From Abyssalbus ytuae (GTDB lineage: Bacteria > Bacteroidota > Bacteroidia > Flavobacteriales > Flavobacteriaceae), in contig NZ_CP094358.1 of assembly GCF_022807975.1 (NCBI RefSeq), forward strand, positions 372,001 through 436,000: DNA of 64,000 nt, written 5' to 3'. Every line of letters starts with the position of its first letter. Positions within the stretch are counted from its first letter, which is position 1. Shown one piece after another: positions 49,010 through 57,452 of the stretch. The notes under the pieces were generated by a model. That model worked only from the letters and a program-made list of their open reading frames with translations. It searched no databases and was not told the DNA's origin. The translations under genes and the position numbers were made by a program.

Positions 49010-49580
49010 AATTCCTTACGTTTAAAATTTCTGCTTTACTTTTTAATAAGTCATATAGCTTTTTTCTACTTCTGAACAATCTTACCTTTATATTGTTGGG
49101 AGTAATACCTATTACACTACTTATTTCATGTAAAGATAACTCTTCAAAATAAAAAAGAGTAATTATTGCCCTGTCTTCTTCCGGTAGATTTCCAATTGCT
49201 TTTTCAATCACTCTTTTTCGTTCTTCCCTCTCCATTGTTAATACGGCATTTTCTTCCTCTCCTAAATCACCGGGATTTACTTTATCAATCAAATCGGATT
49301 TTATCGTTTTCTTCCGTGATTTCAAATTATCAATACACGCATTATAAGCAATCCTGTATAGCCATGTTGAAAATTTGGCATCTCCTTTAAATTTAGTAAT
49401 CGACTTGAAGGCTTTTACAAAAGTATCCTGGGCAACTTCTTCTGCCTCTTCCCTGTCTTTGAGCATTCTTAAGCACAATGTAAACACCATATCCTTATAC
49501 TTCTCTACAATAAATGAAAAGTCATTTACCCTGCCTGCGCATACACTGGTTATATAATATTGATCTGTGTTGGTAGTCAT
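48999..49580 (-). CDS. ECF-type RNA polymerase sigma factor
   Basis: A 193-aa sigma-70 family factor. Region 2 (about 20-90) contains DREEAEEVAQDTFVKAFKSI and FSTWLYRIAYNACID; region 4 (about 130-180) has LPEEDRAIITLFYFEELSLHEIS and the helix-turn-helix IGITPNNIKVRLFRSRKKL. It is cotranscribed with the overlapping membrane protein gene. A TGTAACC-N16-CGTC element just upstream is a likely self-regulated promoter. Confidence 0.93.
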   Translation of the reverse strand: MTTNTDQYYITSVCAGRVNDFSFIVEKYKDMVFTLCLRMLKDREEAEEVAQDTFVKAFKSITKFKGDAKFSTWLYRIAYNACIDNLKSRKKTIKSDLIDKVNPGDLGEEENAVLTMEREERKRVIEKAIGNLPEEDRAIITLFYFEELSLHEISSVIGITPNNIKVRLFRSRKKLYDLLKSKAEILNVRNYEG

Positions 49581-49591
49581 TTACGTCTTTT

Positions 49592-49678
49592 GACGACAGT
49601 TTAAATGCATTGGTTACACATTTAGGGTGAAAAAATTTTTTTAAGATTTTGTGTAACCTGAAAACAATCATGAGAGTC
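49592..49678. promoter_or_regulatory. divergent ECF-type promoters (sigma operon and DUF6249 gene)
   Basis: A perfect 9-bp inverted repeat, GGTTACACA (49612-49620) and TGTGTAACC (49650-49658), flanks 29 bp. Read outward each arm is a -35-like TGTAACC followed by exactly 16 nt and then CGTC (minus strand, 49595-49592) or AGTC (plus strand, 49675-49678). AAC-N16-CGTC is the general ECF promoter form, so these look like two diverging promoters used by the adjacent sigma factor. Confidence 0.65.
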
Positions 49679-49722
49679 ATAATAGGCAAACACATAAATT
49701 TAACCTTTTTAATTATAAAATT

Positions 49723-50058
49723 ATGGAAGTAATTATTGTAGGTATCATATTTGGTACCATATTCGGGATAGTTTATTTATTGGTTTCTGCAAGAAATAAA
49801 GAGCGAATGGCACTTATAGAAAAAGGTGCCGAGGCTTCAATTTTTTATAGTAAAGACAGAAGAATTACTCCTGTATGGAAAGTTTTGGTGCTTAACTTAT
49901 CCCTCCTCTTAATGGGTATAGGCCTTGGAATTTTTATTGCCGGTATTTTAGTATCTGTTTTTTATGTTGAAGGAGAAGTGGCATATCCGGGCACTATATT
50001 TCTCATGGCTGGTATTGGTCTATTTACCGGGTTTACTATGACAAAAAAGCTAGATTAG
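49723..50058 (+). CDS. DUF6249-like membrane protein
   Basis: A 111-aa protein with three membrane helices (about 3-22, 52-74, 88-105) and a cytoplasmic loop RNKERMALIEKGAEAS that is typical of the DUF6249 group found beside ECF sigma factors. Function unknown. It is divergent from the sigma operon and shares the mirror-image ECF-type promoter, so it is a likely target of that sigma factor. Confidence 0.72.
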   Translation: MEVIIVGIIFGTIFGIVYLLVSARNKERMALIEKGAEASIFYSKDRRITPVWKVLVLNLSLLLMGIGLGIFIAGILVSVFYVEGEVAYPGTIFLMAGIGLFTGFTMTKKLD

Positions 50059-50130
50059 TTTTAACATACTTTAAGTAGTTTATTAGTAAGGAATTCAGTA
50101 TTATTAAGACTCAATGAAAAAATATTAATC

Positions 50131-50799
50131 ATGGGTTTTATAAAATTGAGTTCCTTACTTTTTTTCTTTGCTTTTATGAGCGGATGTCAATCCGGGCCAA
50201 ATAAAAAAGAAATTGCCACACATGATGACCTCCCTCAACAAGATTTATCGGCTTATGAAACTGCTCATTTTGCCAGCGGATGTTTTTGGTGTGTAGAGGC
50301 TGTTTTTGAAAGTGTGAAAGGCGTGAAAGAGGTTTACAGTGGTTACTCCGGAGGTAATGAAAAATATCCTACTTACAAACAGGTAAGCTATGGAAGGACA
50401 AATCATGCAGAAGCCGTAGAAGTGTATTATGACCCAAAAACAGTTTCATTTGAAACGCTGGTGAAAGTTTTTTTCGGATCGCATGATCCTACAACTTTAA
50501 ACCAACAGGGGCCTGATAAAGGAAAACAATACCGGTCTATCGCATTTTATAAAAATGAAAAGGAAAAAGAGGTTATTGAAAAATATATTCAAAAGCTTGA
50601 AAACGAAAAAATATTCAGTAAGCCTATAGTTACCCAGGTAACAAAATTTGATAAATTCTGGAAAGCGGAAGATTATCACCAGGATTATGAAAAACTTCAC
50701 CCTAATAATTCGTACGTAAGAAATGTGTCGGTACCGAGGTTGAATAAATTTAAGCGCAAATTTCCCGAATTACTTAAAGAAGAAGCAAAACTACATTAA
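50131..50799 (+). CDS. msrA: peptide-methionine (S)-S-oxide reductase, lipoprotein form
   Basis: A 222-aa MsrA. The catalytic Cys is C51 in ASGCFWCVEAVFE; GYSGG, HDPTTLNQQGPDKGKQYRS and the late YHQDY segment match the family. Unlike cytoplasmic MsrA it starts with a lipoprotein signal ending FMSGC (C19), so it should repair oxidised methionine in exported proteins. It lies 72 nt after the DUF6249 gene and may be cotranscribed. It converges on the adhesin-like gene with a 2-bp gap. Confidence 0.93.
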   Translation: MGFIKLSSLLFFFAFMSGCQSGPNKKEIATHDDLPQQDLSAYETAHFASGCFWCVEAVFESVKGVKEVYSGYSGGNEKYPTYKQVSYGRTNHAEAVEVYYDPKTVSFETLVKVFFGSHDPTTLNQQGPDKGKQYRSIAFYKNEKEKEVIEKYIQKLENEKIFSKPIVTQVTKFDKFWKAEDYHQDYEKLHPNNSYVRNVSVPRLNKFKRKFPELLKEEAKLH

Positions 50800-50801
50800 C
50801 T

Positions 50802-52268
50802 TTATTTTATTTTAACATCACTAAAAGTAGCAACAATACTTACGTTTTTACTGCTGTTTTTATTTTGATTATATCCTTTTGCCTGTTCATTAGAATACTT
50901 TTTCGAAATCGCCAGGTTTAATCTTTCCGGATATTCAACTTTAGAATCCGAGGAACTGCAATAAAAATCAAATGCACCGTTTTGAGGTAAAACAATAATA
51001 GCATCGCTATTGTCGAGTGTTACCTCAAACTGTTTAAAATCAGCACCTATATTATCCACATTCAAATTCCCAAAACTGCAATCAATAATGGCATCTTCCG
51101 ATATTTTCCCAATAATCACATCTGACGATTTGGAGAGAAGTTTGACACTTTTTACGTTTTGTAAATTAACATTTTTCACATAATTAACCTTAAGCTCCCC
51201 GTAATTCCAATTTTCGACTTTTACGGGAGAATAAGAGGCTTCAATTACAGAATTTTCACCATCTACAACAGTTGCAAGCAACCTTGTATGAGACAAGGTT
51301 GCATTGATACTTTTAAAATTATCGGCAAGTTTTACCTCTCCATGCCTGACATTCATTTTTAATTTAGCCTTTTTGGGCATTTTTATTTTGATCGTCTTTT
51401 TTACCTTTAAATTTTTATTCTTGCCGGTAGACAGGAAAAAAACATTTGGTTTGGTCCTTTCTTCCCTCATTTTTGACATGGCTTCATTTCTTGCTTCTTT
51501 TGCTCTTTCCCGGGCTTCCTGAAGGACTACTCGTTGCTTTTCTCTTATTTCATGCTGTTTCTCTCTTATTTCCTGTCTTTTTTGTTGCATTTCTTCCCTG
51601 TACTTTTCTATTTCCTTTTTTCGCCCCTCCACAGCTTTCCTTTGCTCATCTACCTGCTTTTTCCATTCTTCAAGGTTTTCTCTGAAATCTTCATTAAAAT
51701 GCTTATTAAATTCTTCTTTCCATTCTTCAAGGTATTTATCTCCATCTTTTTTATAAGCTTCATAATCAAATGAAAAGCTATCAAAATTAAGAGGTAAAGG
51801 AGGTAGCGGGGGTACAGATGGCACATGAGGCATTTCTACTACAAACGGGGCAATTTCTACCGTGGGTGGTTCTGGAATATCAAAGTCAAAGTCAAAATCA
51901 AATTCATGCCCATCAGTAGATATATAAGTAAAATCATCTCCTCTTACTATCCTATTATTTGTTTTGGCCGATATGGATACTTTTGAGCTATTTCCTGTAA
52001 CATGCAAATTCCATTCTTTAAAATATTCTTCAGCTTCTTCTTTAGATAATCCTTCAACTTCCAATACAGCTTCTACCTCCACTGTATTTCTATTCCAGGT
52101 TTCAAATTCAATATCTGCATAACTTGTGTTAATATCTATAACCACATCATTATTTACCTTATAACTTTCTTTATAAGTTTTGGTTTCTTTTTGAGCAAAA
52201 ACCAATGCCGAAAATACAATGAAGTTTACCACAAATAATTTAAACTTCAGGTTGTGAATATGTTTCAT
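50802..52268 (-). CDS. secreted DUF4097-like adhesin with long charged coiled coil
   Basis: A 488-aa exported protein (signal MKHIHNLKFKLFVVNFIVFS, cleavage near ALVFAQ). Residues 25-115 and 295-480 are beta-rich and resemble the putative-adhesin (DUF4097) beta-helix type (INTSYADIEFETW, LSKSSDVIIG). Between them lies a highly charged coiled coil (about 180-275, EKYREEMQQKRQEIREKQHE). Its start overlaps the anti-sigma-like gene by 29 bp, making it the third cistron of an ECF operon. The role is unknown; a sensed envelope component is plausible. Confidence 0.72.
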   Translation of the reverse strand: MKHIHNLKFKLFVVNFIVFSALVFAQKETKTYKESYKVNNDVVIDINTSYADIEFETWNRNTVEVEAVLEVEGLSKEEAEEYFKEWNLHVTGNSSKVSISAKTNNRIVRGDDFTYISTDGHEFDFDFDFDIPEPPTVEIAPFVVEMPHVPSVPPLPPLPLNFDSFSFDYEAYKKDGDKYLEEWKEEFNKHFNEDFRENLEEWKKQVDEQRKAVEGRKKEIEKYREEMQQKRQEIREKQHEIREKQRVVLQEARERAKEARNEAMSKMREERTKPNVFFLSTGKNKNLKVKKTIKIKMPKKAKLKMNVRHGEVKLADNFKSINATLSHTRLLATVVDGENSVIEASYSPVKVENWNYGELKVNYVKNVNLQNVKSVKLLSKSSDVIIGKISEDAIIDCSFGNLNVDNIGADFKQFEVTLDNSDAIIVLPQNGAFDFYCSSSDSKVEYPERLNLAISKKYSNEQAKGYNQNKNSSKNVSIVATFSDVKIK

Positions 52269-52830
52269 TTTTTAATTTTTTAAGTTCTTTTAATCTTTCT
52301 TTTAATCTGTCCAGCAATTGTAACCTTAATTGTAAATTATTTATCAGTGCATTAATTGTTTGTTCATTCGGGCCTATTTCATTTAATTCCTTGGTCAAAT
52401 TCTTGTACTCATCATTGAGTTCACTTAAACGAATCAAATATTTATCGATGATCTTTTTATTCTCGCCACGCGGATCCAAATCCAGTAATTCAAGATTAAT
52501 GTTAGTAACATAATAGTCTTCAATCTTCTTTAACTCAGGCGAAATATCCCCTAATGTCAGTTGTTTAGATTTCTCATTAACACTTTTGGGTAAATCTACA
52601 ATAGTCACTTTTTCTGCAGGATTATTCAAAACAGCATACAATATATATCCTGCCGTAATGAGCAAAACAAAAGATGCTGCGATTTTGAGGAAGAAAAAAG
52701 GAGTTTTTCCTGGTTTGCCGGGAAACTCTTTATCAAGCATTTCCACAAATTTATGCTCATGTCCTGCAGGCATTTTTTTATTTTCCAGTTTTCTTTCCTC
52801 TTCAAATAATTTTCTAATGTCTTGTGCCAT
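52240..52830 (-). CDS. probable anti-sigma factor, single-pass membrane protein
   Basis: A 196-aa protein with a short cytoplasmic segment (1-45, MAQDIRKLFEEERK), one membrane helix (about 48-68, FFFLKIAASFVLLITAGYIL) and a helical periplasmic part ending in a charged coiled coil. It overlaps the sigma gene by 17 bp and the adhesin gene by 29 bp, so all three are translationally linked. The longer frame uses a TTG at 52842; the ATG at 52830 is preferred. Confidence 0.72.
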   Translation of the reverse strand: MAQDIRKLFEEERKLENKKMPAGHEHKFVEMLDKEFPGKPGKTPFFFLKIAASFVLLITAGYILYAVLNNPAEKVTIVDLPKSVNEKSKQLTLGDISPELKKIEDYYVTNINLELLDLDPRGENKKIIDKYLIRLSELNDEYKNLTKELNEIGPNEQTINALINNLQLRLQLLDRLKERLKELKKLKNETYSQPEV

Positions 52831-53356
52831 TTTTTTCAGCAATTAAAAGTTTTTTTAATTGATTTTTACCTCTCATAAGCTGTGTTCTGGATGTTGTTTC
52901 CTGTATGTTAAGTATTTGAGATATTTCACTATGATCATATCCCTCTATTAAGTACAGCATAACCACGTATTTATACTTTTCGGGTAACATTTCAATAGCT
53001 TTTTTTATCTCATCTATACTAATACTTTCCTCAACATTCCAGTCATTGTCTTCACTTATGTACACATAACTTTCGTCTAATGATAAATGATTTTGATGTT
53101 TTGCCTTTAAAAAATCTATACAACTGTTAATCACAATCCTTTTAAGCCATGCACCAAAAGTAACCTCTTCTTTATATTGATCTAATTTTCTAAATGCTTT
53201 TATAAATGATTCCTGGGTTACATCCATAGCATCATCATTATTTTTTAAAAACCGCATGCTTACACAATACATTGCATTACAATATTGATTGTAAAGTTTT
53301 AGTTGTGCCTTGCGGTCATTTTTTTTGCATTTTTCAATCAGGTCAACTTGAAACAT
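52814..53356 (-). CDS. ECF-type RNA polymerase sigma factor (second locus)
   Basis: A 180-aa sigma-70 family factor. Region 2: AMDVTQESFIKAFRKLDQY and FGAWLKRIVINSCIDFLK (about 43-83). Region 4: LPEKYKYVVMLYLIEGYDHSEISQIL with helix-turn-helix IQETTSRTQLMRGKNQLKK (about 124-170). It heads a three-gene overlapping operon with the anti-sigma-like and adhesin-like genes. A possible self-dependent promoter lies at 53402-53428. Confidence 0.93.
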   Translation of the reverse strand: MFQVDLIEKCKKNDRKAQLKLYNQYCNAMYCVSMRFLKNNDDAMDVTQESFIKAFRKLDQYKEEVTFGAWLKRIVINSCIDFLKAKHQNHLSLDESYVYISEDNDWNVEESISIDEIKKAIEMLPEKYKYVVMLYLIEGYDHSEISQILNIQETTSRTQLMRGKNQLKKLLIAEKNGTRH

Positions 53357-53401
53357 GCCGGCTTAGTTTCTTTTTTGGTTACAATTGTTATTCATCTTAA
53401 A

Positions 53402-53428
53402 GACGAAACAAATATATTTGTGTTGCAA
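53402..53428. promoter_or_regulatory. overlapping divergent promoters (sigma operon / aldose epimerase)
   Basis: The 12-bp palindrome CAAATATATTTG (53409-53420) supplies a TATATTTG -7 box on both strands; on the plus strand it serves the epimerase gene. On the minus strand GCAAC, 16 nt, CGTC (53405-53402) also fits an ECF promoter for the sigma operon. Confidence 0.45.
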
Positions 53429-53449
53429 AAAGATATCATTTTTTTAAAA

Positions 53450-54424
53450 GTGATAAAAAAATTATTCAATTTGGAACAGATAACTCTTCAAAACCAGTAT
53501 TTAAAATTATCCTGTATTAATTACGGGGCCATCATAAAAGAACTGATAGTAAAAGACAAAAATGAGAATGAAGTAAATGTGATAATAGGCTTTAAAAAAG
53601 CTGAAGATTACCTGAATAACCCCTATTACCTGGGGGCTGCCGTAGGGCGTTTTGCGGGAAGAATAGGTAACGGTGGTTTTACAGTTGAAGGAAACCATTA
53701 TTCCATCTATAACGAAAACGGTGTTCATTTACATGGAGGTAAAAACAATTTTTCGCATAAATACTGGAAAATAGAAAAGGTAGAGAAAGGAGAAAACCCT
53801 TATGTAACCTTTTCTTATTTAAGTGAAGATATGGAGGAAGGCTATCCGGGAAACCTTCAGGCATTTGTTACCTACAAACTGGAAAAAAACAAACTGACAA
53901 TAAGATTTGAAGCGGTGGCTGACTGTGCAACTATTGTAAACTTAACCAACCATAATTACTATAACCTTAATGGTGGCGGTAGTATATTGCAGCATGAATT
54001 ACAGCTTGATGCCGATAGTTTTTTAGAAACGGATGAAAAACAAATTGCCACAGGTAAATTTCTAGATGTAAAAGGAACTCCTTTTGATTTTATCAGCACA
54101 CGTAACGTGGGGGATCATAGTGATTTTAAAGGCATTGATGATTGTTTTGTGTTGAATAAAAAAGGCCATATAGCTACATTACATTCTAAAGAAAGTGGTA
54201 TAGAAATGAAGGTAAGTACCAATCAGCCAGGGGTGGTTATTTTTACTCCCGACCAATTACCGGAAGCTAATTATTACAACTATTATGTAGATGAATATTC
54301 ATCAATTTGCTTTGAAACCCAAAATTTTCCGGATGCTCCAAATAAACCGCATTTCCCTTCGGCGGAACTTAAAAAAGGTGAAAAATATATAAATGAAAGT
54401 GAATTTGAATTTTCCGTACGTTAA
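53450..54424 (+). CDS. aldose 1-epimerase (mutarotase)
   Basis: An enzyme of the galactose mutarotase family interconverting alpha and beta anomers of hexoses. Catalytic marks: R in AVGRFAGRIGNG, His in GVHLHGG, His in VNLTNHNYYNLNG, and the Glu base in SSICFETQNFPDAPNK. No ATG precedes the conserved domain in a sensible place. The ATG at 53303 lies upstream of the promoter and inside the divergent sigma gene. GTG at 53450 (324 aa) or TTG at 53471 are the likely starts; I chose GTG. Confidence 0.88.
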   Translation: MIKKLFNLEQITLQNQYLKLSCINYGAIIKELIVKDKNENEVNVIIGFKKAEDYLNNPYYLGAAVGRFAGRIGNGGFTVEGNHYSIYNENGVHLHGGKNNFSHKYWKIEKVEKGENPYVTFSYLSEDMEEGYPGNLQAFVTYKLEKNKLTIRFEAVADCATIVNLTNHNYYNLNGGGSILQHELQLDADSFLETDEKQIATGKFLDVKGTPFDFISTRNVGDHSDFKGIDDCFVLNKKGHIATLHSKESGIEMKVSTNQPGVVIFTPDQLPEANYYNYYVDEYSSICFETQNFPDAPNKPHFPSAELKKGEKYINESEFEFSVR

Positions 54425-54464
54425 ATTATTTTAAACAATATCAATACTTTCATAACAAAAAATA

Positions 54465-54472
54465 TAATTTTG
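54465..54472 (+). promoter_or_regulatory. -7 box of the lipid-glycosylation operon
   Basis: TAATTTTG followed by TAC, 22 nt before the GT2 start codon; matches TAnnTTTG without a clear TTG. Confidence 0.45.
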
Positions 54473-54494
54473 TACAATACTTCAGTAATTACAA

Positions 54495-55208
54495 ATGAAA
54501 TACGAATTCACAATTATTGTGCCCGTTTATAATGAAGAAGACAATTTAGACAGAGTAGAAAAAGAGCTTTCCGATTATATAAAAATTGCCTCGAAAAAAA
54601 CTAAAATTCTCTTTGTAAATGACGGTTCTACTGATAAAAGCCAACAAATAATAGAAGAAATCTGCAAAAGGAACGAGCATTTTAACTTCATTCAATTTGT
54701 AAAAAACAAAGGCTTAAGTGCTGCAATTAAAGCGGGTTTTGACTATGCCGATACTGAACTGGTAGGATATATTGATTCCGATTTACAAACTTCACCTCAG
54801 GACTTTAATTTATTACTTCAGAATATTGGAAAATATGACCTGGTAACCGGAGTCAGGGCTAACAGAAAAGATTCGTTTGTAAAAAACATGTCTTCTAAAA
54901 TAGCCAACAGTATAAGAAGGGCTTTTACTCATGATGGAATGGACGATACCGGATGCCCGCTCAAGGTTATTAAAACAGATTATGCAAAACGTATCCCCAT
55001 GTTTAAAGGATTGCATCGTTTTTTACCGGCAATGATACTTTTACAAAACGGTAAAATAATACAAGTTCCTGTTCAACATTTCCCACGCATTGCCGGAAAC
55101 GCCAAATTTGGTTTATGGAATAGGCTCCTGGGACCTTTAGCAGATTGTTTTGCTTATTTATGGATGAAAAAAAAGTATATTAATTACGAGGTAATTAATA
55201 AAAGTTAA
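54495..55208 (+). CDS. GT2 family glycosyltransferase (polyprenyl-phosphate sugar synthase-like)
   Basis: A 237-aa GT-A enzyme. IIVPVYNEEDNLDRV, FVNDGSTDKS and the DxD-containing YIDSDLQTSPQDF resemble dolichol/undecaprenyl-phosphate sugar transferases such as ArnC; GCPLKVIKTDYAKRI is close to a conserved loop of that group. No C-terminal membrane helices are present, unlike ArnC. It probably charges a lipid carrier used by the ArnT-like protein downstream. The stop overlaps the next start by 1 nt. Confidence 0.85.
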   Translation: MKYEFTIIVPVYNEEDNLDRVEKELSDYIKIASKKTKILFVNDGSTDKSQQIIEEICKRNEHFNFIQFVKNKGLSAAIKAGFDYADTELVGYIDSDLQTSPQDFNLLLQNIGKYDLVTGVRANRKDSFVKNMSSKIANSIRRAFTHDGMDDTGCPLKVIKTDYAKRIPMFKGLHRFLPAMILLQNGKIIQVPVQHFPRIAGNAKFGLWNRLLGPLADCFAYLWMKKKYINYEVINKS

Positions 55209-55846
55209 TGGCCGACTGGATTATATATTCAATAGGATTTCTGGCTCAAATATTATTCTCAGCCAGATTATTGGTTCAATGGATCCTTTCCGAAAGAAAA
55301 AATAAGGTAATTACCCCATCTATCTTTTGGAAATTAAGCTTGCTGGCATCTTTTCTCTTATTTGTATACGGCTGGTTAAGAGATGATTTTGCAATAATGC
55401 TGGGACAAACCCTTACATATTTTATATATATTAGAAATTTACAATTACAGGGAGAATGGCAAAAAACCCATATGGGGTTTAGAATATTTTTACTATTATT
55501 TCCCGTTACAATAATAATTTACGGCTATAACAATAATACCCATGACCTAAATGACCTTTTTTTTAATGAAAATATTCCGGCCTGGTTAGTAATTTTAGGG
55601 TCGGTTGCCCAGGTAATTTTCACCTTTCGGTTTATTTACCAATGGATATATTCCGAAAGAAAAAAAGAATCGGTATTGCCATTCGGGTTTTGGTTATTAA
55701 GCCTTATCGGTGCATTGATGATTTTGAGCTATGCCATACTAAGAAAAGACCCGGTACTCTTAATAGGTCATTTACTGGGTTCGGTTATTTATGTTAGAAA
55801 TCTCTTCATTATAAAAAAACAAAATGGTAAAGTTATTACGAAATAA
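55208..55846 (+). CDS. tandem LAB_N-domain membrane protein
   Basis: A 212-aa protein made of two copies of the lipid-A-disaccharide-synthase N-terminal (LAB_N) domain: about 4-78 (IGFLAQILFSARLLVQWILSE ... TYFIYIRNLQL) and 127-202 (LGSVAQVIFTFRFIYQWIYSE ... GSVIYVRNLFI). Each has about three membrane helices with the Q-W-x-x-SERK signature. LAB_N proteins accompany GT2 and ArnT-like genes and are thought to take part in envelope lipid modification; the mechanism is unclear. It overlaps the downstream gene by 23 bp. Confidence 0.85.
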   Translation: MADWIIYSIGFLAQILFSARLLVQWILSERKNKVITPSIFWKLSLLASFLLFVYGWLRDDFAIMLGQTLTYFIYIRNLQLQGEWQKTHMGFRIFLLLFPVTIIIYGYNNNTHDLNDLFFNENIPAWLVILGSVAQVIFTFRFIYQWIYSERKKESVLPFGFWLLSLIGALMILSYAILRKDPVLLIGHLLGSVIYVRNLFIIKKQNGKVITK

Positions 55847-57452
55847 TCCTGTAAAATTTATACTACTGGCAAGCATTGTTATTTTCGTATCCCACCTGGG
55901 AATACTATATGTAAATATAATGGAAGCCCGTAATTTTATTACCGCAAGGGAAATGGTCAATGACGGCAACTGGCTGCTTACCACCATGAATGGCTTACCC
56001 CGTTATGAAAAACCACCACTCCCTACATGGCTAACTGCTTTCAGTTCTATGCTTTTCGGACAAAGCAATGTATTTGGCTTAAGATTACCGGCGGCGCTTG
56101 CAGCTATTTTTATGATCGTAGTTTTTTATAAAAATACCTTGAAAATTTATAACGATAAGAGATTTGGTTTAATTGCCGGTTTAATCCTGGCCACTTCTTT
56201 TTATGTTATTTTTTCAGGAAGAAACGGCCAGTGGGATATTTTCACCCATAGTTTTATGGTTGCTTCGATATACTTTCTGTTTCAATTTTTAAATGATGAT
56301 GAGAACGTATGGAAAAATGCTTTGCTTGCTTCACTTTTTTTCGGGTTTTCATTTTTAAGTAAAGGCCCTGTTTCACTATATGCATTGTGGCTACCTTTTT
56401 TAACAGCTTATGGGCTGACTTATAAGTTTAAAAGTTTAAAAAGTAAATTATTCCCCTTTATTACATTCCTGGTATTAGGGCTGGGTATAGGAATTTCATG
56501 GTTTATATACGTAAGAGTGACAGATCCTGCCTCCTTTTTAGAAATAACCAAGGAAGAAGCTGCCAACTGGGGCAGTTATAATATCCGTCCGTTTTATTAT
56601 TACTGGAGTTTTTTCACTCAAAGTGGTATATGGACTATTCCCGCATTTATAAGCCTCTTATATCCCTATTTAAAAAATAAAGTAAGTAATAAAAAAGCCT
56701 ACCGGTTTTCTTTTGCCTGGACTATGGCTTCAGTAATATTTTTATCTTTGGTTCCTGAGAAAAAAGCCAGGTACTTATTACCCGTATTAATCCCCTTAGC
56801 CTTAAATACTGCCTTTTATATAGAATATCTCATCAACAATTTTAAATCTATAAAGAATAAAAAAGAAACGTTGCCTGTTTATTTTAATTTTGGACTGATA
56901 GCGATAATAGGAATTGTTTTCCCCATAGCCGGCTATATCTTTTTTAAAGGCAAACTAAGTGGTTTATGGCTTTATTTTATACTCGCTTCGGTTAGTTTAT
57001 TGGCTATTGGTATACTTATATTGTTACAGTTAAAGAAAAAAAATATTGAACATGTTTTTTATTTAACTATTGCTTTTATTATGAGTATTATGCTTTTTGG
57101 TTTCCCTCTCTCTAAAGCATTCAACACCAACACAGCTTTTAAAAGCACCCGTGATTTAAACCGGGAAACACTAAAAATTTATTCCTTTGGAGAAAATGCC
57201 CCGGAAATAATATGGGAATTTGGTAAAAAAGCCCCACGCATAGATGTGCATGATAAAATAACATTTCCTGACGAAAAAGTGTTTGGTTTACTGGTACCAA
57301 CATCCAACAACGAAAATTTTAGACGTATATTTGATAAAAATTTCTTGGTTATAAAAGAAGAAGCCATTGATTTGAATTACACAGTTTCCCCGGGAAAGAA
57401 AAACCATAAAAACCGCTTAACCAGTTCTTATTATATAATAAAAAAACAGTAA
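55824..57452 (+). CDS. ArnT-like GT39 glycosyltransferase
   Basis: A 542-aa GT-C membrane enzyme that transfers a sugar from a lipid carrier to an envelope acceptor such as lipid A. It has an acidic first loop (MEARNFITAREMVNDGNWL, about 33-51), the KPPLPTWLTAF signature (about 62-72), a dozen membrane helices and a soluble tail after about 440. Acceptor and sugar are not known. It is coupled on both sides (23-bp overlap upstream, 1-nt overlap downstream). Confidence 0.87.
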   Translation: MVKLLRNNPVKFILLASIVIFVSHLGILYVNIMEARNFITAREMVNDGNWLLTTMNGLPRYEKPPLPTWLTAFSSMLFGQSNVFGLRLPAALAAIFMIVVFYKNTLKIYNDKRFGLIAGLILATSFYVIFSGRNGQWDIFTHSFMVASIYFLFQFLNDDENVWKNALLASLFFGFSFLSKGPVSLYALWLPFLTAYGLTYKFKSLKSKLFPFITFLVLGLGIGISWFIYVRVTDPASFLEITKEEAANWGSYNIRPFYYYWSFFTQSGIWTIPAFISLLYPYLKNKVSNKKAYRFSFAWTMASVIFLSLVPEKKARYLLPVLIPLALNTAFYIEYLINNFKSIKNKKETLPVYFNFGLIAIIGIVFPIAGYIFFKGKLSGLWLYFILASVSLLAIGILILLQLKKKNIEHVFYLTIAFIMSIMLFGFPLSKAFNTNTAFKSTRDLNRETLKIYSFGENAPEIIWEFGKKAPRIDVHDKITFPDEKVFGLLVPTSNNENFRRIFDKNFLVIKEEAIDLNYTVSPGKKNHKNRLTSSYYIIKKQ

